A stretch of 51,288 nucleotides of DNA, taken from the NCBI GenBank assembly GCA_026260175.1, contig JAKCWW010001039.1, positions 31,636-82,923 on the forward strand, written 5' to 3'. Positions 22,104 to 36,640 of this stretch are shown here, in pieces. The number at the start of each line of letters is the position of its first letter. Within the stretch, counting starts at the first letter, position 1. Both the position numbers and the translations under genes were made by a program. The DNA is from Reticulitermes lucifugus (Eukaryota > Arthropoda > Insecta > Blattodea > Rhinotermitidae). The notes beneath the pieces are model-generated. The model was not told where the DNA came from. It did no database searches and saw only the letters and a program-made list of their open reading frames with translations.

Positions 22104-25100
22104 TGAGTACTGCAAATAAGGCCGAACGTTTCTGTAAGTATCGAATTCATTATATTGAAATCCAACAGCTGTGTTATTTATAATACTAATGATCATAGTT
22201 TGCCAACATAAATCACTTAAGCAGAGAGAAAATGAATTTTCAGAAAGCTTACTCACAGCTTGAATAATGGTCGTATAGTCTAAGTTGTGTTGTAAATGTA
22301 AGTGGTCAAATTCAGACAGAAGTAGCTTCTTGAATTATGAACAACCGTGGCGTTGGTAGCTATAAAATAAATTAACATTATGTTTGCATCCTCTGTATTC
22401 ATTCAATTTCCGACTGTCCAGTAGAAGGTTAGAGGAGCGATTACAGAGTTGTACAAACACAAAATGAGAACTTTTTTTAATGGGAATTATAATTGACGGA
22501 TTTCCTCTTTCATTTCCTTTAGAAGTATCTTGGCAGGTAAACCGGTATTGCAACTACCTCCAGTTATTATTCTTGAAAGAACCATTATAAAAACATCACA
22601 GTAGAAATAAGCAAATTGTATATGCTAAGCATACGGGTTTGTTACGATATGTTACTGACATACCACAAATATTTTACTATTTCCGGAATTATGTGTCTAT
22701 TAAAAGCAGGAAAGCTTCAGAGATCTGCTCTGCTTCCATAACCAGGAAAACAGGAAAAGTAGAGGAATTATAAAAAGTCTTCTTTCGATTCTTTAGGTGT
22801 ACGTAGCTAATTCCTATTCCCGGATGTAGATATAAGCTAAATCCAATGGATCCATCAAAGTAGATTTCGTTATTCTTTTACCTGATGGCTTCAGCAGACA
22901 CATCTTCCGAAAGATTTTGTGCTTATGAAAAAAATGGAGCTGGAAAAGTCAAATAGATATAGTCTCAAAATTTATAGTGATCTTTAAATAAGTTTTTCAG
23001 GTTTAATTCATCTGGTAATTCTAAAAAAAGGTACAACTTCAGGAACAAAGGCGTCTTTTCCAACTGCTCATATTTTGTTTCAATCTTAACGTACCTAACA
23101 CGAGACTCGAGTTTTGCTGTTTTGTTGTAAATATTTTAGGCTGTTTATCTCATTTGAATCTTTTGTGTTCTGTGGCTTAAGTATATAAACGGGTGAAAAC
23201 TCTGTTACACGTTTTGATGATAATGAATTGCGAGCTTTCGAGTAGAGTTCTCCCTATTTTCTTTATCATGCTATAAATCCTTTTACTTTGTTCTACACAT
23301 GAGTGTGTAGGTTTCAGGTAAACAATCGTATGCTTCATATTTGCATAAGAGGAGAATGATAACAAGGATGTCCAAAATGAGATCTTCCAAACGAAACTGT
23401 ACACTTCGAAGACTGTTAAGTTTCTACAATCCAATGTACAATTGTATTGGTTAAAATCTCCGTCTTCCACAAACTAACCTAAAATCTCTTCCTATAACAC
23501 TTGACTCCATATAAAGTTTGCATTTCAAGCAGCGTCATTAAAAAGCTGACAATTAATTCAACAGTCACAAATAAAACTTTATTGGTAAAAATTCTTAATT
23601 TATGCTATAAATTTGATAAGTAGTTTAATTACTTTCTCTCAGAACACTACAATTTGACAAACAATATTTTGAGACTCCTACCAGCCATACAATACTTTGG
23701 ACAGCACTGCTTTACGCTGTAATGTTTATGGTTTCCATGTCCTCACGCTGTGCCCCACTACAACTTATTATGCTCTCAGACATGCCATGCTTCTAAACAA
23801 GACAGTTTCTTGCATTCTCTGCACTCATTATTTTAATGTGCTCCAACTAAAAAGAGAAAAAAGTCTTTTCCCCGTTGCGACCACAGCGATACCGAATTTG
23901 GGGCCTATCCACTCTCCTGTCCAATAGACATCGATGGAAAGCTTGGTATTTAATTAAAGAGTTTTATCTGTCCATCTAACAAGCGATCCCATTTTAAGGG
24001 TGGTCACGTTTTAATGTGGTTTTGCACTTTTATCTAAATCCGATAAATATCGAATATCGATAGATAGATATTACTCCCTTAAATAAATTTTGTTCATCGT
24101 TAGACCACCCATCACCGTAGGAATAGACACTCATGGTTCCTGAAAATTTCAGTAGTTGAAAATATTTAACGTCATTAAATGTTACGTTTAAAATAAGGAC
24201 CCGATTTCGTGACAGTTTGCAGGTTACAGTGTATACGGCACACAAAAGGAGTACCTGCTTGTACATCTTTCCCCCATCCCCAGGTTCGCACAGTCCAGTG
24301 ATTGATTATCACTCTTTCCACTTGACAATGGGTGTTGGAAGTCGTTTCACACAAGCGTCAGGCAAGTGGAACACCCTGCTCCCGGACTCCGTTACAAGGT
24401 AGCGGGAGCTGACTCGTGCAGCGCGCCTTTTGTGGCAACTCCCTGCCTCGCAGCACCTCTGTTGGTGTCCGACCAATTACCTGCAGACTGTCAACCAGTT
24501 GTCCTGTCTGTCTTATACACCACATTAGAGAAACTCCACGTGGCGCTCGTCGGGAATCGAGAAACCTGACTGTTGACATTCGCACACCAAAAAATCACTC
24601 AAAAACAAATGTATCGACGTGTGAGGCAGTGATTATAAAAATGACTGTCTTCTTAGTTGTGACACTGCGTAGTCTGGTATGATGTTACCAGTTTTGCGAA
24701 AGAAATAACCGCCTCAAAAATGGAGGAAGTTGAAGCGGTGTCACAGCCCAGAGGACTCTGAGCTTAAAGTGTGAACGTTTTTGGCGTAAAGCTTACAATT
24801 CAAACGAGATCATTTAGTGGTTTAAACACACGCCGAAAGTTGTAAATTAAACGTGCAGATACCTAAAATTTTGCTAACTGAATAAATTTATAGAAACTGT
24901 ACGAGGATAAACTGACTGAGATGACAGAAATGTAATTTTTTTTCATTTATTGCAAAGCTAGAGCTATGATGTATGACTTTACTAGATTTGTAGATAAATT
25001 AAATATTACAAATAACAATTTTTCATAGAAACAAGAAATACAGTAAAAATCTCAGACATATTAGGGATAAAGAAGCATCAATTTCCATATAGTTCTGTTA

Positions 25101-26260
25101 GGCAACTCCAGTTTCTTCTGTAAAAATCGGATAGGTAACAAAGTTTTGGTAATTCAAGAAGGGTAAATTTCTGTTCAGCTGTAATGAAGGTGTTCACAGT
25201 AGAGACACAGATTTGAGAAATAATACCCAAGAAATTCAAGTGCAAATCTTTAGATAAGAGAACAGAAGACCCCCTGTTGCATGGTAACAGTATCGCCTTC
25301 CCCATCGCTCAAGTAAATCCTAGTGGGATTCCATTTAAGGAAACTGATGTTAAGCCCACATAGCTACCACTCCAAGTGTGGGTTGTACCATGAGGCAACA
25401 TATAAATGTCTCGGCTGTTCAAGGTGCGGTGCATCAACGAATCTCTCGACATGGTTCACACCGTCTTCTGCAAAGATTTTTCATGGGTTGGAATTACGTG
25501 GGAGGGGTTCAAGACAGTGCAATAAACACACGAAGTTCCATACAATGTGTGAAGTGCGTGGCACAGTATGCCCACGTTGCTATGTCCTTTGAATAGAGCC
25601 TGATATCTTGATCCAAGGTTTCGCTCCTTGAGTGTGACGCAGTGTAGCTTAGTGTATATGTACCAAGTTTTGGAGGGACCTACACGGTGTCACGTCACTA
25701 AGAACAGTATTCGTGTTACCGCCGTCAGAATCTCAAATATTTGTTACACTTTTATTTATTTAATAAGTCAAACATATGCAGTGAGCCGGGGAGGAAAGAA
25801 CTCGGTCTATATGGAGGGGCTTACACCACCTATCCCTTCCTTCCCTGCAAATTCCTTCTGTACGACTGCTGTTTCATGCTTTAATTCCCCTTATTTGAGT
25901 TGACAGCATTGGTTGTTGTTAAATGGTGCCTCTGTCATCACGACATTGAACGTCATAAGTTTTCGGATGAAGGAGACGGCTTCTAAAAGTGTAGTGAGAA
26001 TAAAGCCGTAAATATATTCAATACGTATTCGCGAAGAGCAGACAAGGGGTGATCCTTCAGCTTCATTGTTGATGGGGCGTCTAGTGGCTTATCTCCGTAC
26101 AAAATAAAAATTTCACGAAATGTTACAAGGGACTGAAAGAAGATATCACTTGGAGGACCTAAGAAGACCAAATAATTTTAATCTGAAAAACATACCTCTT
26201 TAATAGAAGTATCTTTTCTTTGGTCAGGGAGTTTCAGTTTGTGTGTAATTTTGTATGACG

Positions 26261-26291
<31 letters not shown>

Positions 26292-26294
26292 TTT
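26261..26294 (+). repeat. (TTTA)n microsatellite
   Basis: About eight uninterrupted ATTT units. Confidence 0.95.
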
Positions 26295-26890
26295 GCTTTT
26301 CCTCAGATTCCAGAAGAGAAACTAAGCTTGAAAAGGACAGAAAATTTCCAGTACTCATTATATTTATTTCTGCACATTCTAACAAATCTCTGTATATCCA
26401 AGTTATCTCCACTTCTCATACGTCTTCATGGTTTCCTCCCGTTCATGACATTGAATAAAATGGACGATGTTTGTAACTTTTCAGACACTACGTCGTTGTC
26501 TCCAAAGTTTGTTTTGATTGTTAATTGTATCCTGATATTAGATTATATATTATTGCCTTTCTGCCTTCTCCACTTCGACTGTTCGCGGTATCTCTCTTCA
26601 CGTAGGATGGTGTAAGTTTATACATGCAGTCTGTACAATAGTCCGTTCTGTCAGCCCACCATATAAACCCGTATTATCACAGCAGTACACAGTTTTAAAT
26701 CCAAGAACAAGAGCCATAACAAGCCACACAAAACACACTGGGCGTTTACAACTAACACCATCTTCACTAATTGCCTCTCTGCAGCCATCACACTCGCCCT
26801 GTAAAAATGTCTTCGCATGAGGTGAAGCACTTCTTTTAATACAAACTGTTCAAAGTTACATTGTTTTTAGTTTTAAGCATGAGATAATTG

Positions 26891-27033
26891 CGAGACTTGA
26901 GGTTCTCACAGCGGTGTTGCTGAGGATTCAAGTCTTCTGGGATGTTACGCTGTATCGTTGGGCGAGTATTTCTCGACGTTTCGAAATACCTTATTGTTTT
27001 CATCTTCAGTGTCAAACAGTCCAAGGAGAACAG
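26891..27033 (+). repeat. Fold-back repeat family, single-orientation copy
   Basis: Contains cgagacttgaggttctcaca, gcggtgttgctgaggattca, agtcttctgggatgttacgc and tctcgacgtttcg in order, ending ccaaggagaacag. It is one of the better preserved single-orientation copies. Confidence 0.75.
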
Positions 27034-28934
27034 CTGCGCAGTCCGTGTCAGCGGCGCGTTACGTGTGTTCGTGAGTCAGTCAGTCCGTCCTGATGTCAAG
27101 CCCCCCTTTGTGCCCGTGACCAGGTATGGATGTCGTTGTGAAACTTCGTGTCATACAATCCGTGTCTGTCACTTGTCAGTAGTCACAGTCATTGTCCACT
27201 TTACATAGTGACATAGTTACAATGGCTTCGAGAGACACATATTTGTAAAGCGTGTAAACACTTTTGCCATTATTAATAGCCACGTGGCAAGACATGGTGT
27301 GTTACAGAGGTATGAGTGATCAGGACAGCGAATCGCCAGAGGGTGGCGAACGAATAGGGGTGGAAGTGGGAGGGTCCTCTTTACTGGCTGGGAGGTTACG
27401 ACCCAAAAACTGGCTCTTCATATGATCCTTCATGGTAGTGCTTGCTGCGAGTATTGACGTGGAGGCAATTTTTGCCTCGTGTGAGACTGAAGGTCTTCAC
27501 GGTGGTTATGAGTGTGCTTGTTTTGTGGGTACGAATTCTCATAGTCTGGTGAATATGTACCGACGTTTCAGATGAAACTGCTGTCTTTATTGTCAGATAT
27601 ATATCTACCAGTTTTTAAGGCGTCACTTTCCAGGAGGTATTTGTTTCCTTGACTCTTGCTTTTCAGATCTCGTAATCATAGTCAACCACTGCAACCTGAA
27701 AGGCCCTGTGCTTCTAGAAGCGATAAAAACATCTCTAGTTTGGGGATTCTCTAAATGCTTTTGACAACTCATGTTTTACTATATCAATATATATTGGACA
27801 TACTTCACAGTCCAAAGAATATTTGATGTACACGACTTTCCAGAAGGAGTTCCAATTCTTCCTTAAACACCGAAGGCCATTGTACTAAAATATTTCAATT
27901 ATTTTTTGCGAAAATTAGTGGCTGCTATTGATCTGAGGGTCTGCAGTTTTTATATGATTCGTTTCTTGGTATGTTTATTGATAAAAGGTGATGAGCAAAA
28001 CATTTTTAACAGTGCCCTGTGATGTCTTCCGTGTTACTGGCTTGGCAACAGCAGCTTAATGCATGCACGTCAATAAGAATGAGGTTTTCCAAATAAGGAA
28101 ACCCGTTTTCTGCTGGAGCCTTTTGGCACCGGTGATGTCGAATCTTTACCTAAGAATTCGAAACGGATTGTGAAAGTGTCCTGAGAGAAAACCCGATTAG
28201 ACGGATGCTGTGAAGCAAATGCGCTGTACCACGAATAACATACAAGCGTCTTTCCTGTTTTGTGATTTAGGCTAATGAAAATAATTGGGAATTTGAGATT
28301 GAATATCGGAACCAGTAGTTAAAATTCTAGCAGAATGTCGTTGCGTATGTATAGTCCATTCACATAATTCAATTCATTTTATCATAGAAATATATTCTGG
28401 GTTCTTTCGTCATTCTGTGGAACTACATTTAGCATCGCAAATAATAACGCAGTCTTCCTTGTGTCCCGAAAATGATTAAGATAAAAGTAGCTTAAATTGT
28501 GCGGAGGCACTGTAGACATATTTAGCAAAAACCACATGGTACTGGCTGCGACTTAAATCACATAATAAGACGTGAAACAAAAAAAGTGCAAGCGAAACAC
28601 ATGACTCGCTATCCGATCTTACTGCCAGGTGACCACGACAAGGTCACCCTCTAGCTCATGGTCCTTAGCAGCATCTGGATTATGAACACGTAGGTAAGGG
28701 TCTGGTTCCTTGCCTGTCGGTATTTGTGTATTGCTAAAGTGACAGACAGTGCAGAGGAAGAAGTAAAAAAAAGGCGAGAACTCTTCAAGCCTACAGTTAT
28801 TCAAGTCAAGTATTAAAATTTTGAGCTGCCTAGAATGGCATTACCAAACATGTAGTGTAATAGATCAGCTAAAGACCCGTTCATATAGTATTAATTGTAA
28901 GGTAATATACAAATACAGTAAGTAGCTTCTTTCT

Positions 28935-29070
28935 TGAGATTTGAAATTCTCGCAGCGGTATTGATGAAGATTCAAGTCTTCTGGGATGTGACAACAGTCA
29001 GATTGGTAAATAGTTACCGAGCTTTCAGAGGAGCTTCCTGAGTCGTTCTTCAGGGTTTAAGTAGTCCAAA
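28935..29070 (+). repeat. Fold-back repeat family, single-orientation copy
   Basis: Contains gatttgaaattctcgcagcg, gaagattcaagtcttctggg, attggtaaatagttaccg and tttcagaggagc, in the same order as the 26891 and 17016 copies. Confidence 0.75.
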
Positions 29071-32000
29071 TCTTCTACAACTGCTTTTCCGAAACGTCCA
29101 CAATTACGTACAATTCGACAAGATTTCGTAATCTCGGATATTTAAATCTTCAGCTTTATTTACCTTAGGGCTAAATTTGCAAGAATACTTAACACGTATC
29201 AAATTTATTAGGAATTGTATTTGGGAAAACAAACAGATTTTTTCAGCTACAATATATTTAATATATTCTACGTATTTTCATCTTTAAAAATAATATATTA
29301 AATGTGTCCCCTAAATCTACAGAAACAAACATAGGTTTTTCACTGAGTACTGAGTATTACATATATAGGCTCTTTTCATGTTTCAGTATTCGTAGTAATC
29401 TGAAGTTCTAATGTGTATATTTAATTCGTGGATACACACATCAAAAATATTTTAATATGCTTAGTCTATTTGCCTACTTTTCATTACTTTTAACATAGGA
29501 ATACCTCGGTGAGGTTAGTTTTATTTTCCCACGCATATAGTATCGCAGCAAAGGTTTAGTATTAAAGAATGATCTCTAAATATTAAATACTCATGTATCC
29601 GGAAGGAGATGATCTGTGGAACAGGTCTGTGTGTCCCCATGTTTCTATGACACCTGAACGGTTCAGCGGATTTTCCTCACACTTAGCACCATTTACGTCC
29701 CACTGTGTGAAAAATGAAAATGACTTCAATACTTAAAATCAGAGATAACTTTACATAAAATTGTAAAACTCCAGATTAGGGCTACCTTAAAATGTAGAAT
29801 ATTTCGAATTCTTTCAATGAACTTTGCAGACGTAAAGAGATTAGACTAGTGTCTGTGGAATGCAGTTCAGTTTTTGTTGCTTTGGATACGTTCCACAGGA
29901 ATGAGAAATTTCGTGCACGTATTCTTCAACTCTTTGTGCACGCTGTAGTTCTCCTACACTTATATTCATAACACACAAAATGAGATATCAAGAAGTAATA
30001 TAGTTTTTATACTCGAAGGGTTTCAAAGACAATGGTCGCTGAAATCCTTATAGCAGCACTCTGACGTCAGCCATTAGATCAGCACAGGCTGTATTGGAAA
30101 ACTCGAAACTTAGGACACAAAGTATGTGTCAGTGGCTTACAGCAATCGTCAACCTTGTCGTAACTGTCCTACCGTTTACTTACATACCATTGTACGTTTT
30201 CAATGGCGATGTGATAATCAAGAACAAGTCTGATGCCCTCGGAGGATCAATGTGTAATGGGGTAGAGGCGGCCGAATTTTTAAGCTTAATATTCACTTTC
30301 ACCTAGTAAATACCTTGCAAATGACCGGAGGTGTAATCCATGTCACCTATATGCCTTCATATCTTCGTATTAAGCGTTATAATCACAAGTCATTTCGAAG
30401 GACTTCTGATGATGAAACTTTACCCTTAGGTCTACAACTTTGGTCACCGTTTTTTTTAAGGAAAAAGAGGACAGAATTGCAGGAATTGGTTTCAGTGACT
30501 GAGAATAAAACACTTTCCCATCCGTTTAACTGAGGACGCGAACTAATCCCTTTCCCGAAACGCGATTTCGATGAAGAGAAGTATAAATGTTTAAATGTAA
30601 AATGATAACGCATACAACCCCCAGTTTCGTAGACTGATTAATATGTATATTGTCATTTTATAGTAAATATTTTTTATTTGTCTTCATCGGTTTTATTTTT
30701 GTAATTACATTTATATTTTATCTTCTACTTTTTCATTTGTAATTGTCTTGTAATCTTCCTGCAGTATTGCCATGATGCCTGATGATCGTTGTTAAGACCA
30801 AATGTGTCCGATCGTAAAATCAATTTTTAGAAATTTTGCTTTATTTTACTATCTTCTCAGTTCTCCAGTATTTGTGTGAACGGGCTCACGGACACTTCCA
30901 AAATTATTTTCAGAATTCCAGATTTCGAAATTGAGTCTAGCACCTTCCCCAAGCAACAGATTTATGAATGAAATTTTAATCTTGTGTTCTTGAATTAACA
31001 CAATAGAGATTCTTATTTCCCCTTCACGAAAAACTATCATTTATAGAGCTGAAAAACACATCGTTGTCGTTGCTTTGAGATGAATTATGAACACGGATAG
31101 TGACGTATGAGAACCTTGCGTTTAGTGAACAGTGAACCAGCCTTAGCTTGTAACAGCTGCGTATTATAACGTGACAAAGCTAACGGGCAGACCTTGCCCT
31201 CGTGCCCCTGGCTGACTTCGCACAGATGGACGGGACACAGTTTGTGTGGCCTGTCGTGCGACAGAAGGTGCCTTGCCAACTAATCTAAACACAGATAGAC
31301 TCTCTTCCTATTGCCTTGCCGAGGACTCGGTCTCAGAGCCCTATAAGGGCACGGCACCATTGCCTTCTTTTGTTGTCTCTGACAAGGACATAGTGTAGTC
31401 TAGACACTTCCAAAAACTTGCTCTAAACTGACGCTTCGTATAGCATGCAGGCATGCATGTTTTAAAAGAAATCAAATTCCAGTATGTTGATGTAACAACT
31501 TTTAGACTTCTGATTACTGGAATGAAAGATATTTATAATTGAATTGAGGTGATAAATATGATTTAATATGCGATGCGTTACTCATGTAATTAATTGATAG
31601 TGTTGTGCAGGCCGGAGGGTCACCGCCCGCCACTCTTGAAATACGGCACCAATAAAATTGTCGTAGTTTTAAAGAGACATTTCAAGAAGGTCCCACCATG
31701 GAATTTAGAAAAGTAAATTAAGGGTAATGAAGGAAATTCTTGGTCGGTATGGATTGACTTTTATAACCATAGCAAATCAGAAATGGCCTCCATTATACGA
31801 AGAATATGACGTTGATTTCCCCTTGGATTGCTTTCAATCACTTTCGTCACAATCTGGAGACACATTTTACGTCACATTCCCCTTGTAACATTTTCCAAGC
31901 GACTTCTTCGCATGATGTTTCTCTGTGTTTTTTCATATGTTGCTTTATTATAAATGTCTTATGGTCTGCCCTTTCAGTTTCTTCCATTTAACTTAATTAT

Positions 32001-33625
32001 CAAAGGCAAGTGAATAGTATCTGATTACAAGTATGTAATGCTATACATTTGCTAATTATTATCTCACTTTCTTACATTTACGCCTTAACTTTCACTCTAA
32101 GTGGAAGAGCGAGTAAAATTACATACGAGTATTTCCATTTTAAAACTTCGCCTTTTAGGAAAGGCGAGCCTAAAGTAAAGCATTTGTAATTATGATGTTA
32201 TGAAATTCTTATATCTGAGATTTTATAACAGTATTAGTTGATGTAATATTTATGCCCCTTCATTAAATTCTGCACAATAACATTTATAGAAGTTGAGCTG
32301 TAACTACGGATTATTACTGCATATCTTATTAAAAGAAATATGCTACTTTTGGAGTCAAAGCTTTAACATAAACACTGATGTTCTAAAATCAAAAAATGTA
32401 ATCTCTCCTAATTTGCCGAAAAATTTTGTACGAAATTAGTAGGTTAGGTTTCGGGTAAAACCGGCTTGAGGGTGAGGAACTGGAGAGGACTTCTTTGTGG
32501 TAAGAGCAGAATATCGAAGATCTGTGCACACGTAAGCTTAAGGACTGAAATTGTGTCGTCATTTTGTTTCTATAAAATAAGTCATTGTTTTACAGACTGA
32601 TATGTACGCCACGTGACAGTACCTTCCAAAATAAATCTTTCGCTACAAAGTCTCAGAAAGTGTTTCTTTCTCTGCCTTTGGTGATAAAATATTATATGTA
32701 GATAGAAGTGTACCGCTTATTTTACGAAACTGCTTTTAAGACTTCTTCAAGTGCATTGTGTGGGTTGTCAGTGGAATCGTGACATTCTAGTGTTCCTGCA
32801 GGACTATAAAGTGTAAGAGTGTAATTTGTGGAAACCATAACTAGAGGTGGAATTTGGTAAATTCTTCCTTTCAAATTTCAAAGACCTTATACCAGTAGTG
32901 GTAAAAAAAATCAATAATTATGAAAGATTTTTTAAAATCGTCGGGTAAAGAAAGGTTTAGGATATAACTTAAAACTCCCAGTTCTCTTTCAGTAGAGGTG
33001 CTATCTGGAATTATAAACTTATAGTAATAACATTTAAAAATTTGCTGAAACGCAGTTTGTGTTCAGTAAACTTTATGTGGTAGTATAGTTACAGATGAAA
33101 AAAGAGGAAATCACATAAAGATAGAGCAGGCTGTGAATGGAGAGCGAATTTTATCCATAGGTGTTGAATATTGTTTATGAAACCACAGCGACAGCTTGTC
33201 AAATACTTAGTTAAATAAGGCTTAATTTCTACCCATCATCACTTTATGCCTCATTCAAAGCGTCATAAAGCCTGTCTAAAGTGGTTAATTGTCTCGGAGA
33301 AAGTCTGAGTAACAACATGCCAAAAGTCATATTCGTTTTAAAATCTTAAAATGATTAAGATTTATTTATTTAAGATTTATTTTAGAACGCGGTAAGCTTG
33401 TGGCAATGTGGCAATGCGTCGAAATGTAAGATGAATGATGAATTGGGAAGCACAGAACAGGCAGTGGTTGTGGCCTACTATGACGTTCTACCGCGGCATT
33501 TTGCTGTCGACAGTTAGTAAAACCGCAAACCATCCTTACAGTGTAGTCGGTGTTCAGGCTAAGTTACAAACCGGGCACCTCTCGAGTACAAGCCAGAAGC
33601 GTAACCGTTTGAAACAACTTGTTTA

Positions 33626-33668
33626 ATGATGGTGATGGTGGTGATCACGGTGATTATGGTGATAATAA
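33626..33668 (+). repeat. (GATGGT)n-like simple repeat
   Basis: Imperfect tgatggtgatggtggtgatc followed by acggtgattatggtgataat. Confidence 0.75.
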
Positions 33669-33727
33669 TAGCAACGACAACAGTAATAACAGTCATAGCA
33701 GCTTTTTTGTATAAAATTACATCCTTC

Positions 33728-33960
33728 TAATCTCGGCAGAAGCAAGGGATATTCTCCACAACCGTCCAGTCGGTTCAGGCGATCACACAGCTTCCTATTC
33801 AATGGGCACCGGAGTTATTTTCAGGGGAAAAAGCGGCCGTGACGTGATGTTGGCCACTCACCTTCATTTATTGCCGAGGGTAAGAATGAGTGTAGCTATA
33901 CCACTATTCCCCCATGTGCCTTTATGGAGTGTGCAGAAACAAGTTTACCTTTCCCTTTAA
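33728..33960 (+). mobile_element. SINE family B, old 5'-truncated copy
   Basis: Follows the family order with many changes: accgtccag, ggaaaaagcggccgtgacgt, gttggccactcacc, gtgtagctataccactattc, gtgcctttatggagtg and an end in gtttacctttccctt. The tRNA head is absent. Confidence 0.8.
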
Positions 33961-36174
33961 ATTCACTGCCTATTACTTTTGATTAATAAGGTTAGACTTC
34001 CAAGACAGACAAAATGTACGATCAAACAATGAAGATAAAAATCGTTGCCCATATCTGGCTTCAATCACACGTCGTAGAGGTCAAAGGTACTGTTCTGGCA
34101 TTGAATAATCCGCAGCATGTTCTCTACGTATGCTACATAGTGTTTAAAATTGTTGCTAAGCTGTGTAAGATTTGCGATTTGAAGTGACATGAAAGTCCTT
34201 TTCCCATTCCGACATTCAATCTCGCTACGCCGTTTTTCCAACGGTATACTAGACATAATCCTCACAAAAATATGTCAAGGAATAACATAATCCCCTACTT
34301 GACATGACAGATAAAGGCAGATCCATTTTGTAGGCCACAATCTCTAAAGTTATTAAAATATCAACGGCAAATAACGGCATGTCCTTGACACAAACTCTTT
34401 GTGCTTTACAAGAGGTTGTAGTGTCATTTAAAGTCTGATATGTAAATCAAATTCATTTTACAATATCCAGGGTCTGGTTCCAACTCACACTTTAATATTC
34501 TGCATTAATAACGAGATTAATCCTGCTACCTAACTTCAGGGAAGGAAGGCGCCTTTAAGGACCTGATGGTCAGGTATTTACTCCAAAGATTTAAAACATT
34601 TTAAGCTTCCCGAAAATTCATAATAATAGTTTAATAGCCCTCCACTGGACGCATTTTGAGTCAGATCTCTCCTGTCTACATCCTCAAACATTATCTTTAA
34701 AATACGCTTTAATATTATCTTCTTTTGCAGCATTCGCAAAGAACTCTAGTGCTTTAGAACAGCTTTCAGATAATCACAACATGTGTTACTTGTTTGAAAG
34801 GAGAGCAGCGTCCTGAAACTTCTGACTGTAGACCTCGTACTTACTAGATACATTGACTGCACGGCATAGACAAGTATCATATGGACGTTTACCTGTAAGT
34901 TGTACAGCACATGACAAAGAGTTCCATTAGCCCTTGAGAGATGAAAGACTAAGACTAGGACAGAGACAGAAGAAAGAGAAAATAGAGAGAGAAGAAAAAG
35001 ACGGGGGGTGTTCACGTGAGAGGCATTAAACTTATTACTCTTATGGGGGGGAGGGTAGAAAAGATTACGGCTTTGAAGATCCCCAGGCAGTGTCCGCTCA
35101 TCCTTCTGGTAAAGGTAGGCTAGTAGCAAGACAACACTTTGCGAAATGAAGAAGGTAAGGTGAGAGGATGTCGAATGTTAGGAGTATGCAACAGAGGAAA
35201 GAAGTTGAGCATTTGGGCTGAATTTTGTGTTTGGAGGTCAGCATTATGACTACGTATTTGATCTCGTTAAGACGGCTGCGTTTTGGCGAAAATTTTGAAG
35301 TTAATTTTTGGAAGGGCTGAATGAGAATAATGAATTTTGGGTTCCAAATCAGCATTTGCCGTAGGACAAAGCAAAACGAGGAAAATCTTGGGCGAGTTTA
35401 GAGATGAAAATTAAACTGAATTATATATAAAGCTTCATTTCGTACTGCGCAATAAATACCTTCGTCCTCGTTTATATAAAATGACTTACTTATTTGTGTA
35501 CAGGGAAATAATAGCTGTTTTTTTCGAGATCATAGGCAAAACATATAAATATACTGTGTACGGATAATTTAGAATTTTTTAATGTTGTACTTGATGGTAC
35601 GTAAATTAACCAATCTGCTTTAAAGGTTTAATAATTCTATCGACTTTGAAACGCAGGTGCGGTTGCAAGGACAAGATGTTAATACAGATATGCAGATTGT
35701 TTTCGACTGTGACCCAGATCTAATTGCTACAGGTCCTAGAACTAACAGTTGCGCAGTTGTATTCAAAGCGTCTGTCGATTTCCGGAAAACCCGCTACATT
35801 GTAGTTTTATAAACTTAATTCAGGTAATCTGCACTGTTCTTGCCTCTTTAAGTCTCAAACATATTAAGAAATTGAGTAGAACATCTCAACATGAGAATTA
35901 AAAATATGTAATTAAATTAAAAGTAATTGAATTTAATAAAATGGCATGCTGCTGCTGAAGTCTTCGGAATCCGCCACTAAGCACAGCAATCGAACGCTGT
36001 CTCTTGCACTGAGAAGTATGACTTGGCGGTCTGTTAGATTTTGGTGGAAGGTGAGGCTCATGTAAGACGTCTCATAAGTTTACTACGAGGTTTATGGAAG
36101 GGATTATTAGCGAACACAATTAACAGAGGACCAGGAAATAGCACAACACGGTACAGGTTTATTTGTACGGGAAT

Positions 36175-36289
36175 TCTTTTTATTTTGAGATCTGCGCTAT
36201 TCCGGGATATTACGCGGCGTCGTGTGGTAATTGTTTACCGACGTTTCGGGACAACGTATTGGTCCCAACTTCACGGGTCAAGAGTCCGA
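36175..36289 (+). repeat. Fold-back repeat family, copy with the 'RDVTPRR'-type reading frame
   Basis: Reads in one frame as ALFRDITRRRVVIVYRRFG then TTYWSQLHGS. I recognise this as the translated form of a very common arthropod interspersed repeat (FRDVTPRRVVIVYRRFGTTY consensus, from memory). At DNA level it has ggatattacgcggcgtcgtg and taccgacgtttcgggacaac. It sits directly against the LINE fragment at 36290. The reading frame is a property of the repeat and is not evidence of a gene. Confidence 0.75.
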
Positions 36290-36640
36290 GTAGCTTTGAA
36301 ATGTGGTGCTGAAGAAGGATTGAGAAGATGAGTTGGACTGATCGTGAGAGAAATTAAATACTACATAGAGTCAAGGAGGGGAGAAATGTCCTACATCAAT
36401 AAATAGAAGGAAGGCTGACTCGATCGGTCACATCTTGCGTAGGAACTGCCTTCTACAACACATTATTGAAGGAAAGATAGAGGGAATGATAGAAGTGACG
36501 GGAAGACGAGGAAGAAGACTTAAGAAGCTACTGGACGACATTAGGGAAAAGAGAGAATGTTGAAAATTGAAAGAGGAAGCACTAGATCGCAGTCTGTGGA
36601 GAACTCGCTTTGGAAGAGGTTCTGGATGAATGAATGAGTT
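36290..36640 (+). mobile_element. LINE 3' fragment with C-terminal ORF tail (decayed)
   Basis: Translates in pieces to SFEMWC-RRIEKMSWTDR, then a degraded KADWIGH-like region (aggctgactcgatcggtcac), ELPSTT/NCLLQHI-type residues, and EEALDRSLWRTRFGRGSG followed by a tgaatgaatga tail. It contains stops and frameshifts. The layout (CWRR, W..R, IGH..RR, GRR.RGRR, W.TRFG) resembles the extreme C-terminus of L1- or RTE-type reverse transcriptases. The same family occurs at 13681 and 39314. Confidence 0.8.

Noticed and set aside
25323-25596. Overlapping 89- and 72-codon frames
   Set aside because: No motif recognised in either frame; competing frames of similar length suggest chance.
28619-28804. 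61-codon frame on the - strand ending in DHELEGDLVVVTW
   Set aside because: Faintly transposon-like but too short and without defining motifs.
31085-31330. Possible structured RNA or Cys/His-rich frame
   Set aside because: Local inverted bits only; no conserved fold or family recognised.
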